In this document: positions 1-7,151 of the stretch, in pieces | How the letters are laid out: every line of letters begins with the position of its first letter | How positions within the stretch are numbered: position 1 is the first letter of the stretch | Source of the DNA: Calothrix sp. NIES-4105 | Lineage (GTDB): Bacteria; Cyanobacteriota; Cyanobacteriia; Cyanobacteriales; Nostocaceae | Length of the DNA stretch: 64,000 bases | Direction: 5' to 3' | NCBI RefSeq assembly: GCF_002368415.1 | Contig: NZ_AP018290.1 | Coordinates: 8,237,717-8,301,716, forward strand | Made by a program: the position numbers and the translations under genes | Notes under the pieces: generated by a model | The model's database searches: none | Seen by the model: only the letters and a program-made list of their open reading frames with translations | Told to the model about the DNA's origin: nothing

Positions 1-56
1 TCATCAGTTATGTTTGTAAATATTTTTACCACAGAGACGCAGAGTACACAGAGAGA

Positions 57-84
57 GTAGAGACACGATTAATCGTGTCTGTAC
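57..84. repeat. 28-bp interspersed palindrome (GTAGAGAC family)
   Basis: Near-perfect palindrome starting GTAGAGACACGATT. Related copies lie at 1752-1779, 14705-14732, 20562-20589 and 61875-61902, so it is a dispersed family. Two of these copies lie inside coding sequences. Confidence 0.85.
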
Positions 85-112
85 AGAGATTTTATGTTAG
101 CGCTTGCCGTAA

Positions 113-129
113 GGTGGGCACTGCCCACC
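113..129. repeat. GGTGGGCA/TGCCCACC palindrome
   Basis: 17-bp palindrome with further copies at 2363-2379, 2394-2410, 6914-6930 and 37235-37251. Found only between genes here. Confidence 0.85.
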
Positions 130-177
130 ATACAACGCCCCAAAATTAATGACATAGACCAGTAGAAGCTGGAATAT

Positions 178-417
178 TTAACGTTCCCATGACTCCCGTT
201 CCTCTTTCAGATACTTATCAACTTCTTCGGCAGTTTTGAAAAGCTGTCTCCCTGGTAACTCGTTAAGAATATCTACTGCTGAACGCTTTTTAGTTTCCAC
301 CTTCTCTGGCAAAACCACAAATACATCTACGCTATCCCCAATTTCAGCTTCAGGAACTTGAATTTCTATTTTGTTCCCTGGTGAAACCTTGGTTGTGATA
401 TGTAAAGCTGATTGCAT
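178..417 (-). CDS. Orphan antitoxin-like small protein
   Basis: 79 residues. The N-terminal half (about 1-42) is a beta-rich stretch of the kind seen in small cyanobacterial antitoxin-like proteins, with an I-E-I-Q-V-P segment and a V-D-V-F-V-V-L-P-E segment. The C-terminal half is a charged helix ending in E-E-R-E-S-W-E-R, a tail common in putative VapB-type antitoxins. No PIN-domain toxin gene lies within about 180 bp downstream, so it looks unpaired. It is a close tandem paralog of the gene at 489-728, and the region upstream of each (around the ATCGATATATAG box) is also duplicated. The antitoxin role is inferred from family resemblance only. Confidence 0.65.
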   Translation of the reverse strand: MQSALHITTKVSPGNKIEIQVPEAEIGDSVDVFVVLPEKVETKKRSAVDILNELPGRQLFKTAEEVDKYLKEERESWER

Positions 418-468
418 GGTTTTTCCTTAAAATTTATTAATACTGTAGGCGAGATTATCGATATATAG

Positions 469-500
469 GAGACTAGAAGAAGGAAACACTAGCCTTCCCA
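469..500. repeat. Direct repeat copy 1 (pair with 903-934)
   Basis: About 32 bp starting GAGACTAGAAGAAGGAAA at the 3' end of the antitoxin-like gene. It recurs at 903-934 with four mismatches, where it forms the 3' end of the truncated restriction-modification gene. Confidence 0.8.
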
Positions 501-728
501 TGATGCACGTTCTTCTTGGAGTTGTCTATCTATATCCTCAGCAGTTCGAGAAGCGTGTCTCTTGCGACTTTCTTCTATAATGTCTAGTACAGAACGCTTT
601 TTGGTTTCTGCTTTTTCTGGCAAAACAACAAATACATCTACACTATCGCCAATTTGAGCTTCTGGAACTTGAATTTCTATTTTGTTTCCTGGTAAAACTT
701 TGGTTGTAATATGTAAAGCTGGTTGCAC
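489..728 (-). CDS. Orphan antitoxin-like small protein, tandem paralog
   Basis: 79 residues, nearly identical over residues 1-45 to the neighbour at 178-417, and diverged in the C-terminal helix, which ends E-E-R-A-S-W-E-G. That pattern, a conserved N-terminal half and a variable tail, suits an antitoxin family whose tail contacts different partners. No toxin gene is adjacent. The sequence just downstream of its stop (469-500) is repeated at 903-934, at the broken end of the restriction-modification remnant, which points to recombination between these sites. Function is inferred. Confidence 0.65.
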   Translation of the reverse strand: MQPALHITTKVLPGNKIEIQVPEAQIGDSVDVFVVLPEKAETKKRSVLDIIEESRKRHASRTAEDIDRQLQEERASWEG

Positions 729-896
729 GGCTTTTTCCTCAATATATCTTAATACGCTAGGTGAGACTATCGATATATAGCATCTCCCATTGATTTGTAA
801 AAAATAATGTTGATGTAACGAACCACAAAGGACACAAAGGACACAAAGGAAGGAAAGAAAGAAGAGAATAAAAATATTACAAATGATTTGAAACTG

Positions 897-1580
897 CTAT
901 ATGAGACTAGAAGAAGGAAATGCTAGCTGTCCCAAACGGTTAAACAGCTTTTGGGTAAATAACCGTTTAGTTTCAGAATCAATTGCTCCTTTAATTAAAC
1001 TTTCTACTTTCTCAAAGGTTTTACGATATTCTCTAAAAAATTCCTGAGTGACAGCTTCAACATCAAACGCTTCATCATGGCGTGCTTGAATATCTAAAGG
1101 TGATGCATTAGGAATTTTTTCTAAGTCCAACAAACTTATTCTTTCTGTTGCAGTGCGTAGTTGTTCACCTTCCCCTACGGTAATGCGGCGAAATAATCTT
1201 CGTTTTTGGGGCGAACTATCGTACTTGACATTTAGAAAGTGCCAACGTGATTGAGTGTTATTGGAAAATACGAACAAAGCATATGGATGTTCTTGCAAAA
1301 GGTGATTAACTACTACTCTTTCGCTTTGTCTAGATAAATTTTCTGATTTGAGACGAGTATAAATTACATGGAAAGCTTTATTGGCGCCTCCAGAAGCTAA
1401 TAACAAAGGTTCACCTTCAACTTCACCCTTGACTGCATCGCTTAATGTTCTGCTAGAAAGTTCTTTGTTTTCGCGCTCGTAATTTAACTGACTCCAAAAT
1501 AGTTTTTTAAGTGCTTCGATATTTTTTAATTTATGGAGCGAAGATTTTATCGATTCTTGTAGTTCTAGTGCGACTGCCAT
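897..1580 (-). pseudogene. Truncated N-terminus of a type II restriction-modification (Eco57I-like) protein
   Basis: 227 residues that resemble the N-terminal segment of large fused restriction-methylase proteins of the Eco57I type: a helical start, a segment with H-V-I-Y-T-R-L-K, then H-D-E-A-F-D-V-E-A-V-T and F-F-R-E-Y-R-K-T-F. Full proteins continue after the Q-K-L-F-N-R-L motif into a methyltransferase domain of several hundred residues. Here that motif is followed by only about ten residues and a stop. No SAM-binding N-P-P-Y motif or nuclease domain is present. The last codons overlap the repeat at 903-934, shared with the 3' end of the antitoxin-like gene, so the rest of the gene was probably lost by deletion or recombination. 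Unlikely to be active. Confidence 0.7.
903..934. repeat. Direct repeat copy 2 (pair with 469-500)
   Basis: Same 32-bp stretch as 469-500, in the same orientation. It marks the truncation point of the restriction-modification remnant. Confidence 0.8.
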
Positions 1581-1751
1581 ATATATAAACCCTGTTTACG
1601 TGATGTGTTGTCCTCAAAACGCGCGCTTTCATGCCTGCAATGCTCAAATGCAGTAATTATTAATAATTCAAAGCAGCACGGATGCGGCGCCAGTCAGATA
1701 AAACTGCTGTGCTTATGTCGTTAAAATTTTTGGTAAAATTTAAATTGTAGG

Positions 1752-1779
1752 GTGGAGACGTGATTAATCACGTCTCTAC
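1752..1779. repeat. 28-bp interspersed palindrome (GTAGAGAC family)
   Basis: Starts GTGGAGACGTGATT and reads back on the other strand with one mismatch. Intergenic copy of the family described at 57-84. Confidence 0.85.
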
Positions 1780-2297
1780 ATTAATAGGCATTATTTCATA
1801 GCAAAATAAAGCATATTCCACAGAGGAAAATGCATTTATATGTATTACAAAGGTTTAAAGATAATAGTGCTTATAGCATTAAACACGTATCCGCGTTACA
1901 AGTGTCGTTTTCAAGCCCTGATAAACGTTGTCTCTATGAGATGTAACCTTTACCTGATTTGAACTCAGTATAATTGTCTACACAGTTAAATGTAAGGTAT
2001 CAAGATAACGAAGAACAAAATTTTATCAATTCATTTTTTGATACTAATCATTGAAACATAGATAGCACCTTGGTTTAAGTTATATTTATGTTAGATGCTT
2101 TGTAAAAACGATAGATATCGCCTTACTTAGCTTTACCTTAACTTTAATTTACCCATGTAATATAGTCACTGATATTTATACAGTAAAAGTGAAAAATAAG
2201 TAGGTAGGCTTCTACGCAAAATTAACGAACCCTGAATCATGCGCTGATACTATTGTTCTTACAAATGTTTGGCGCCTAGAATCAAAGCCTGTCCTAC

Positions 2298-2442
2298 CTC
2301 ACCAGAATGCACCATGAGCTTCCAATCGAATAAAAGAGCTTGTAATGTTTATTCTTACGTAGGGTGGGCAGTGCCCACCTTACTCTTACGTAGGGTGGGC
2401 AGTGCCCACCTTACCCTTCTTGAGATGGTGCATTCTGGTGAG
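2298..2442. repeat. 145-bp element with 18-bp perfect terminal inverted repeats
   Basis: The arms 2298-2315 (CTCACCAGAATGCACCAT) and 2425-2442 are perfect reverse complements. Between them lie two copies of the GGTGGGCAGTGCCCACC palindrome (2363-2379, 2394-2410) in tandem with their TTACG flank. No coding capacity. It looks like a MITE-type or nested-repeat insertion. Confidence 0.7.
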
Positions 2443-2498
2443 CTACACCTTTAAAATAGTTGTTATGTCGAAGAGTACAATCGTTATTGAGAAAAGTT

Positions 2499-3074
2499 AT
2501 GGCAATTGCTCAGGCTAAACGTTTCACTCTTAATGAGTACCACAAATTAGCAGAACTAGGCTTTTTCCATGAAGATAGTCGCATTGAGCTAATTAAAGGA
2601 GAAATCATCCAGATGGCTGCAAAAGGTAGGGCACATGAGACTTGCCTAAGAAAATTATTGAAAGAACTGCCTATATTAGTGGGTAACAGAGCAACTTTAC
2701 AATGCCAAGCTCCTGTTAGTTTACCTCCCAACAGCGAACCTGAACCAGATTTTGCGATACTTCAAAACCGTTCTGATGATTATTTTTCTGCTCATCCGGC
2801 GCCAGAGGATGTATTACTTGTTATGGAAGTATCTGATTCTTCTTTAGATTACGACCAAGATGTAAAGTTACCTTTATATGCCGAAGCTGGTATTTCTGAT
2901 TATTGGATATTTAATTTAGCTGATAGTCAATTGGAATGTTATAGCGAGCCATTTCAAGATAACCAAGGTAAATATAATTATCGCAACAAGCGGGTTGAAT
3001 TACCAAGTCAAACTGTGAAGCTACCTTGTTTCCCTGATTTATCAATCGATTTAAACAAAATTTTTCCTGTATAA
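2499..3074 (+). CDS. Uma2 family endonuclease-like protein (DUF820)
   Basis: 191 residues from the ATG at 2499; an upstream TTG at 2460 would add 13 unlikely residues. The protein follows the cyanobacterial Uma2/DUF820 pattern: an N-terminal F-T-L-N-E-Y-H-K-L segment, R-I-E-L-I-K-G-E-I-I, then the PD-(D/E)xK-type core with E-P-E-P-D-F-A-I (acidic residue), V-L-L-V-M-E-V-S-D, and a K-L-P-L-Y-A-E-A-G-I-S-D-Y-W-I segment. The nuclease fold is known for the family, but a cellular role is not established. Such genes occur in many copies in cyanobacteria and often act as accessory genes. A second, divergent member lies at 5918-6688. Confidence 0.85.
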   Translation: MAIAQAKRFTLNEYHKLAELGFFHEDSRIELIKGEIIQMAAKGRAHETCLRKLLKELPILVGNRATLQCQAPVSLPPNSEPEPDFAILQNRSDDYFSAHPAPEDVLLVMEVSDSSLDYDQDVKLPLYAEAGISDYWIFNLADSQLECYSEPFQDNQGKYNYRNKRVELPSQTVKLPCFPDLSIDLNKIFPV

Positions 3075-3125
3075 TTCCTTACTGTACAGCGGCGCCATTG
3101 TTTAAAGATTATGTAAAATCACTAA

Positions 3126-3800
3126 ATGCACGATCTATTAATATTTCGTAATGCCAAATTGTTATATCAAGCACTTACTCATCGTTCGTATGTCCATGAA
3201 AACCCAGGCGCCGGAGAACATAACGAGCGGTTAGAATTTCTAGGTGATGCTTTATTAAATTTTCTAAGTGGGCAATACTTATTTCATCGCTATCCAGAAA
3301 AAAGCGAAGATGAATTAACACGAAGACGTTCGGCGTTGGTTGACCAGAAGCAACTAGCTAGGTTTGCTCTTGAAGTTGGTTTAGATTCTCTGATGCGACT
3401 AGGAAAAGGTGCTATCCAAGAAGGTGGTTATCGTAACGAGAATTTACTTAGTAGTACCTTTGAAGCTGTTGTCGGCGCCTATTACCTTGATAATGACTGC
3501 GACACTAAAGCACTTAAAAAGATTATTGAACCACTTTTTGACTCAGTTCCCGAAGGTGTTGTAGCATCGCGTTCTAATATTGATTCAAAAAATCGTTTTC
3601 AAGAGTGGGTACAAAAGAATATTACCAAAAACCCTCCTGAGTATATAACAGTCGATGATGGTGGAGTTCCACATGCGCCAATTTTTTTGGCAGAAGTAAT
3701 AGTTGAAGGAAAGATATATGGCAAGGGTAGAGGGAAGAGTAAGAAAGAAGCACAAAAAGCAGCTGCCGAAGATGCGTTGATAAAAGTAGGGGTGGGTTAA
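3126..3800 (+). CDS. rnc: Ribonuclease III
   Basis: 224 residues, the usual length. It cuts double-stranded RNA, for example in rRNA precursors. The catalytic domain (about 1-150) carries the signature N-E-R-L-E-F-L-G-D-A at 33-42 (E37 and D41 of the metal site) and E63 in E-D-E-L-T-R-R-R. The C-terminal double-stranded RNA-binding domain (about 155-222) ends in G-K-G-R-G-K-S-K-K-E-A-Q-K-A-A-A. Odd point: the motif that in E. coli reads A-D-T-V-E-A (D114 and E117) is S-S-T-F-E-A here, so one of the four metal-ligand positions is Ser110 rather than Asp, while E113 is kept. It starts at ATG 3126, 51 bp after the Uma2 gene. Confidence 0.92.
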   Translation: MHDLLIFRNAKLLYQALTHRSYVHENPGAGEHNERLEFLGDALLNFLSGQYLFHRYPEKSEDELTRRRSALVDQKQLARFALEVGLDSLMRLGKGAIQEGGYRNENLLSSTFEAVVGAYYLDNDCDTKALKKIIEPLFDSVPEGVVASRSNIDSKNRFQEWVQKNITKNPPEYITVDDGGVPHAPIFLAEVIVEGKIYGKGRGKSKKEAQKAAAEDALIKVGVG

Positions 3801-4106
3801 CAAACATCACAAAATATAAGTGCGGACATATAGAGACATATATATAGATACTGGTATGTAGTGGTATGTAAATACTGGTATACAGAGACGGCTATGTAAG
3901 GGCGGGTTAACCAACAAACATCACTGAACACAAACCAACATCTAAACCCGCCCCCACGACAATGCGGTGGGCAAAAAAATCATCATCACAAACAATACGT
4001 AAACCCACGCTCATGCGAAAATCTTGGTGCCGATAACCAACATCTAAAATGGGGCGGGTTTACAGGGTTGTTCATGGGTGTCGTTAGATTGTTGGTTAAC
4101 CCGCCC
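3801..4106. repeat. Intergenic repeat cluster (GGGCGGGTTAACC family)
   Basis: No gene. The motif GGGCGGGTTAACC and its reverse GTTAACCCGCCCC occur at about 3901, 3948, 4054 and 4094, and again near 63750-63800. Around 3825-3895 there are degenerate repeats of TATAGAGACATA/ACTGGTATGTA. The stretch separates the convergent genes rnc and the permease. Confidence 0.7.
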
Positions 4107-5396
4107 CTACGATACGGCACGTCGAACTTTGTGCCAAATTAATCCAGCGACTATTAATGCTATACCCGCTTGCCAAATTGATGATTCTACCCAGAATGCT
4201 AAAAATAAGCAGGATAATAATCCTAAAATTGCTATCCATTTAGGAAAAAGTCGTTCTTGAGGTGGAATTTTTAATGCTGCAAAGTTGGTAATTGCGTAGT
4301 ATATCAATACGCTAAACGCACTGAATGACCAAGTTGTTTTGACGTTACCTAATAACACTAACAGCACAATTGTGGCGCCTACTAGTATAACGGCATAATA
4401 TGGGGTTGTTTGCTGTTGATTTAAACGCGCTAAAAATTTTGGTGCATCAGTGCGTCTTCCCATTGCTAACCATACGCGCGATAATCCCAATATCAAATTT
4501 AATAGCACACCCAACATTGCTGTCATGGCACCTATTGCTAAAACTACACTAGCACTACTACCTGCTACAGTCCGAACTGCTGCTTGTAGCGGCGCCGTCT
4601 TAATTTCCGGACTTTGATTACCTAATACATCTACCCCCACTGCACCAATCCCAACAACTGCTACTGTTATATAAAGCAACATTGTTAGTAATAAACAAAC
4701 AATCATTGCTTTAGGAATAGTTTCTCTTGGGTTTTTGGCTTCTTCTCCCATTGTCGCGATACGTCCATAACCTGTATAAGCTACAAACATTAACGCGCTA
4801 GCTTGAAGTATATTAGCTAAAGTAATTTCGCTTCTAAACAGTGATAAATTACTTGCACCTTCAAAAATTGCGCGCGGTAAACAAGCTAGTATAAAAAATA
4901 CTAAAGATAACAGCGTTACAGATACTATTGCAGTGTTCGCAAAGTTAGAGCGTTTCACTCCAGTCAGAACAATTATAGTCATAATTGCTACTGCAATAAA
5001 CGCAATAGGAACAATTAAATTTGAACTTAAACCAAGAATATTGATTAAATATCCAGCAAAACCTAAAGCCGCTGTCGCTGCTGAAGCTGTCTTTGCTACC
5101 AGAAACATCCAACCTGCTGTAAACCCAAACGCTGGAGTTAGATATTTATACCCATATTCATAAGTCCCACCGCTAACCGGATGACTCGCTGCTAACTGTG
5201 CGCTGTTGAGTCCGTTAAAAGTTGCTACCAAGGCGCCTATGAAGATTGCTAATATTACCGCAGACCCAGCTATTCCGGTTGCAATACCAATACTAACAAA
5301 TACCCCTGTACCAACTATCGAACCCAAACCCATAAAGGTGGCGCCGAATACTCCTAACTCACGTTTCAACTGAGGCTGTGGGTTAGTAACAGCCAT
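4107..5396 (-). CDS. APC-family amino acid permease
   Basis: 429 residues, almost wholly hydrophobic, with about twelve predicted membrane helices. The first helix carries the APC-superfamily G-S-I-V-G-T-G-V-F motif (about 23-31), which lines the substrate site. A conserved-looking E-E-A-K-N-P-R-E-T-I-P-K loop near residue 215-226 is also typical. It should import an amino acid by proton or other coupling in the inner membrane; the substrate cannot be read from sequence. Start is ATG 5396. It stands alone, facing rnc across a repeat cluster. Confidence 0.88.
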   Translation of the reverse strand: MAVTNPQPQLKRELGVFGATFMGLGSIVGTGVFVSIGIATGIAGSAVILAIFIGALVATFNGLNSAQLAASHPVSGGTYEYGYKYLTPAFGFTAGWMFLVAKTASAATAALGFAGYLINILGLSSNLIVPIAFIAVAIMTIIVLTGVKRSNFANTAIVSVTLLSLVFFILACLPRAIFEGASNLSLFRSEITLANILQASALMFVAYTGYGRIATMGEEAKNPRETIPKAMIVCLLLTMLLYITVAVVGIGAVGVDVLGNQSPEIKTAPLQAAVRTVAGSSASVVLAIGAMTAMLGVLLNLILGLSRVWLAMGRRTDAPKFLARLNQQQTTPYYAVILVGATIVLLVLLGNVKTTWSFSAFSVLIYYAITNFAALKIPPQERLFPKWIAILGLLSCLFLAFWVESSIWQAGIALIVAGLIWHKVRRAVS

Positions 5397-5670
5397 ATTT
5401 TACCCCCTAAACTACTACCATTTGGCTAAAAGTTCTCAATAACTTAATATCTCTATTATTTTAGATTTTGGTTAAATTTAGGTAATCTTCGTGCCCTGTA
5501 TGTCGCTTTGTTACTTTTCTACAATAACTCTTTCTTCCTTTGTGTACGAGCGTGTCTTTGTGGTTCAAACTTTTTTTACCCGGTTAGGCACAGAGTACAC
5601 AGAGAGAAATGTTATAAACTACGTAGAGTTTAAATTATAATGAAAGCTATAAGTAAAAATTTCTAACAAA
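5397..5670. other. Intergenic region with simple repeats
   Basis: Contains a CCTTTGTG...CTTTGTGG stretch (about 5530-5565) and a GGCACAGAGTACACAGAGAG stretch (about 5586-5606). Both are dispersed simple repeats with other copies near 30-55, 825-855, 7065-7105, 10910-10942 and 40540-40615. Promoters of the two divergent flanking genes must lie here, but I cannot assign them. Confidence 0.6.
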
Positions 5671-5895
5671 ATGAAAGTTTTAAAGTTAGAAGCGGTTATT
5701 GATGATTTAGGAAATTTACATATTGATGTACCAACAGATTTATCTGCTGGCGCCGTTGATGTAGTTGTCGTTGTAAACCCAAGTACTATTGCACAAAATA
5801 CTCAGAAGTCGTATGATTTTTCAGATTTGGCGGGACGTTTGAGATGGCAAGGTAACAGTGTGAGAATGCAAAGGAAATTAAGGAATGAGTGGTAA
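5671..5895 (+). CDS. Orphan antitoxin-like small protein
   Basis: 74 residues. The N-terminal part is beta-rich (L-K-L-E-A-V-I-D-D-L-G-N-L-H-I), followed by D-F-S-D-L-A-G-R-L-R-W-Q-G and the tail M-Q-R-K-L-R-N-E-W. This W-Q-G ... M-Q-R-x-L-R-x-E-W ending is typical of a small cyanobacterial family usually placed next to PIN-domain genes and regarded as antitoxins. No toxin gene follows; the next gene is a convergent Uma2-type gene. Function is inferred from resemblance. Confidence 0.65.
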   Translation: MKVLKLEAVIDDLGNLHIDVPTDLSAGAVDVVVVVNPSTIAQNTQKSYDFSDLAGRLRWQGNSVRMQRKLRNEW

Positions 5896-5917
5896 ACGCT
5901 ATCTACTTAAACAGTAT

Positions 5918-6688
5918 CTATCTCATGTTTTCTACTTCTTGCACAGTCACAGATAATGCTTGTGCAATTTGTCCCACACTTAGACCCATTTGTAATAATC
6001 GACGCACTGAATCGATTTTTGCTTGTTGTTCAAGTTGGGCACGTTGTTGTTCAGCTTGTTGATGCTCTTGTTCAATTAGGGCAAGTTGTTCAGCTTGTTT
6101 GTATTCTTTGTATAATTCTACGGGAGTTAAAAACTTTCGACCATTTGGATGATAAATTTCAAGTGTTGTCGGTGTTAATACAAACTTGATTTGTAAATGT
6201 GGACTTATCCAGTTATTTATATCCGTAATTGGTTGTAATACGCTACCTGAGCGCAACCAGCCTTTTAAATTATTTTTAATATAGTCATACACGTAGTATT
6301 CTTCGGCGCCATATTTCTGGTAAAAGTCAAATTTACTTTGCATTTCTTTATCTGTATTTTTTGGCGTGCGGATTTCAAATACTACCTGTGGCGCCATATT
6401 ACCTTCACGGTGCTGTACATATGCACCTCTATCACCCTTTGGTCTGCCAATGGCTACCATCGCATCTGGGGCACGTCTTATTTCTTTATTTCCTTTAACT
6501 GGATACCATAATAAGTCTCCAGCAACAAATACATATGGAATTTTTGCATATAGTATTTCTAAGCCTTCTTTGATTTTAACAATCCAACTAAAATGCACCG
6601 TGGTGTCTGCCATCCGTTCACCGTCGCTTTCCGGGTAAAAATCTGAATCATCATCGTTGGTGTCAAATTCTGTAACTTGTCTTACCAT
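5918..6688 (-). CDS. Uma2 family endonuclease-like protein with Gln-rich coiled-coil tail
   Basis: 256 residues. Residues 1-185 follow the larger Uma2/DUF820 subgroup: L-L-W-Y-P-V-K-G near 60, R-R-A-P-D-A-M-V-A-I (acidic residue of the PD-(D/E)xK core), then Q-V-V-F-E-I-R-T-P and F-D-F-Y-Q-K-Y-G-A-E-E-Y-Y-V-Y-D. Residues 185-225 are a Glu/Gln-rich coiled coil. The C-terminus (about 228-256) resembles a short helix-turn-helix (R-R-L-L-Q-M-G-L-S-V-G-Q-I-A-Q-A-L) common in this family. Role unknown; possibly DNA binding or cleavage. Confidence 0.82.
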   Translation of the reverse strand: MVRQVTEFDTNDDDSDFYPESDGERMADTTVHFSWIVKIKEGLEILYAKIPYVFVAGDLLWYPVKGNKEIRRAPDAMVAIGRPKGDRGAYVQHREGNMAPQVVFEIRTPKNTDKEMQSKFDFYQKYGAEEYYVYDYIKNNLKGWLRSGSVLQPITDINNWISPHLQIKFVLTPTTLEIYHPNGRKFLTPVELYKEYKQAEQLALIEQEHQQAEQQRAQLEQQAKIDSVRRLLQMGLSVGQIAQALSVTVQEVENMR

Positions 6689-7151
6689 ATTGCAGCACCT
6701 CCAAATATATTCAGGTTGATATCCCTTCCAACTCGCGCGGGAGCGTGGGTGATGGTGGAAGTATCTACATCCACCACCAATTGATAGATACTAGAATACT
6801 ATAAAGTGCAAGATAACTGTACTTATTTGTGGAAGATATTGCATTAGCACTACTGTTGCTTGACTTACTTCTTCATGCGTATCTGACATCTTGCATGTTC
6901 TCAATAAGCGTAAGGTGGGCAGTGCCCACCCTACGTAGGAATAAGTGTTTCAAACTATAATTTTCTCAATAAGCCACTGGTGCAAGATGTAAGGTATCTT
7001 ATCAATTCTTCCTTTGTGACCTTTGTGTCTACCCTGCGGGAAATCCTCCGGATTATGTGGTTAATTTCTCCTCTCTGTGTACTCTGTGTCTCTGTGGTAA
7101 ATAAAAATACATAGATGTACAGTTCGTGATGCCTGTGCCACAATACAGGTT
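6689..7151. other. Intergenic region with repeats
   Basis: No credible gene. Holds a hairpin near 6752-6780 (GGTGATGGTGGA ... TCCACCACC), the GGTGGGCA palindrome at 6914-6930 and a CTCTGTGTACTCTGTGTCTCTGTGG simple repeat around 7075-7100. Confidence 0.65.
6914..6930. repeat. GGTGGGCA/TGCCCACC palindrome
   Basis: Perfect 17-bp palindromic copy of the family at 113-129. Confidence 0.85.

Larger units (their letters stand above)
1..177. other. Repeat-rich non-coding start of window
   Basis: No coding region is visible. The stretch holds a copy of the ACAGAG/ACACAGAG-type simple repeat (about 30-55), the 28-bp palindrome at 57-84, the GGTGGGCA-type palindrome at 113-129, and at 142-170 a sequence resembling one arm of the element at 19048-19180. 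Confidence 0.7.
1581..2498. other. Long non-coding stretch with repeats
   Basis: No convincing gene. It contains a palindrome at 1752-1779, AT-rich unique DNA to about 2230, and the inverted-repeat element at 2298-2442. A 61-codon frame over 2269-2454 is made mostly of these repeats and is not credible as a gene. Confidence 0.65.

Noticed and set aside
2269-2454. 61-codon plus-strand frame
   Set aside because: Built mostly of the inverted-repeat element and its palindromes; no family features.
6955-7143. 62-codon minus-strand frame
   Set aside because: Consists largely of the CTCTGTGTAC simple repeat translated (T-E-T-Q-S-T-Q-R-G).
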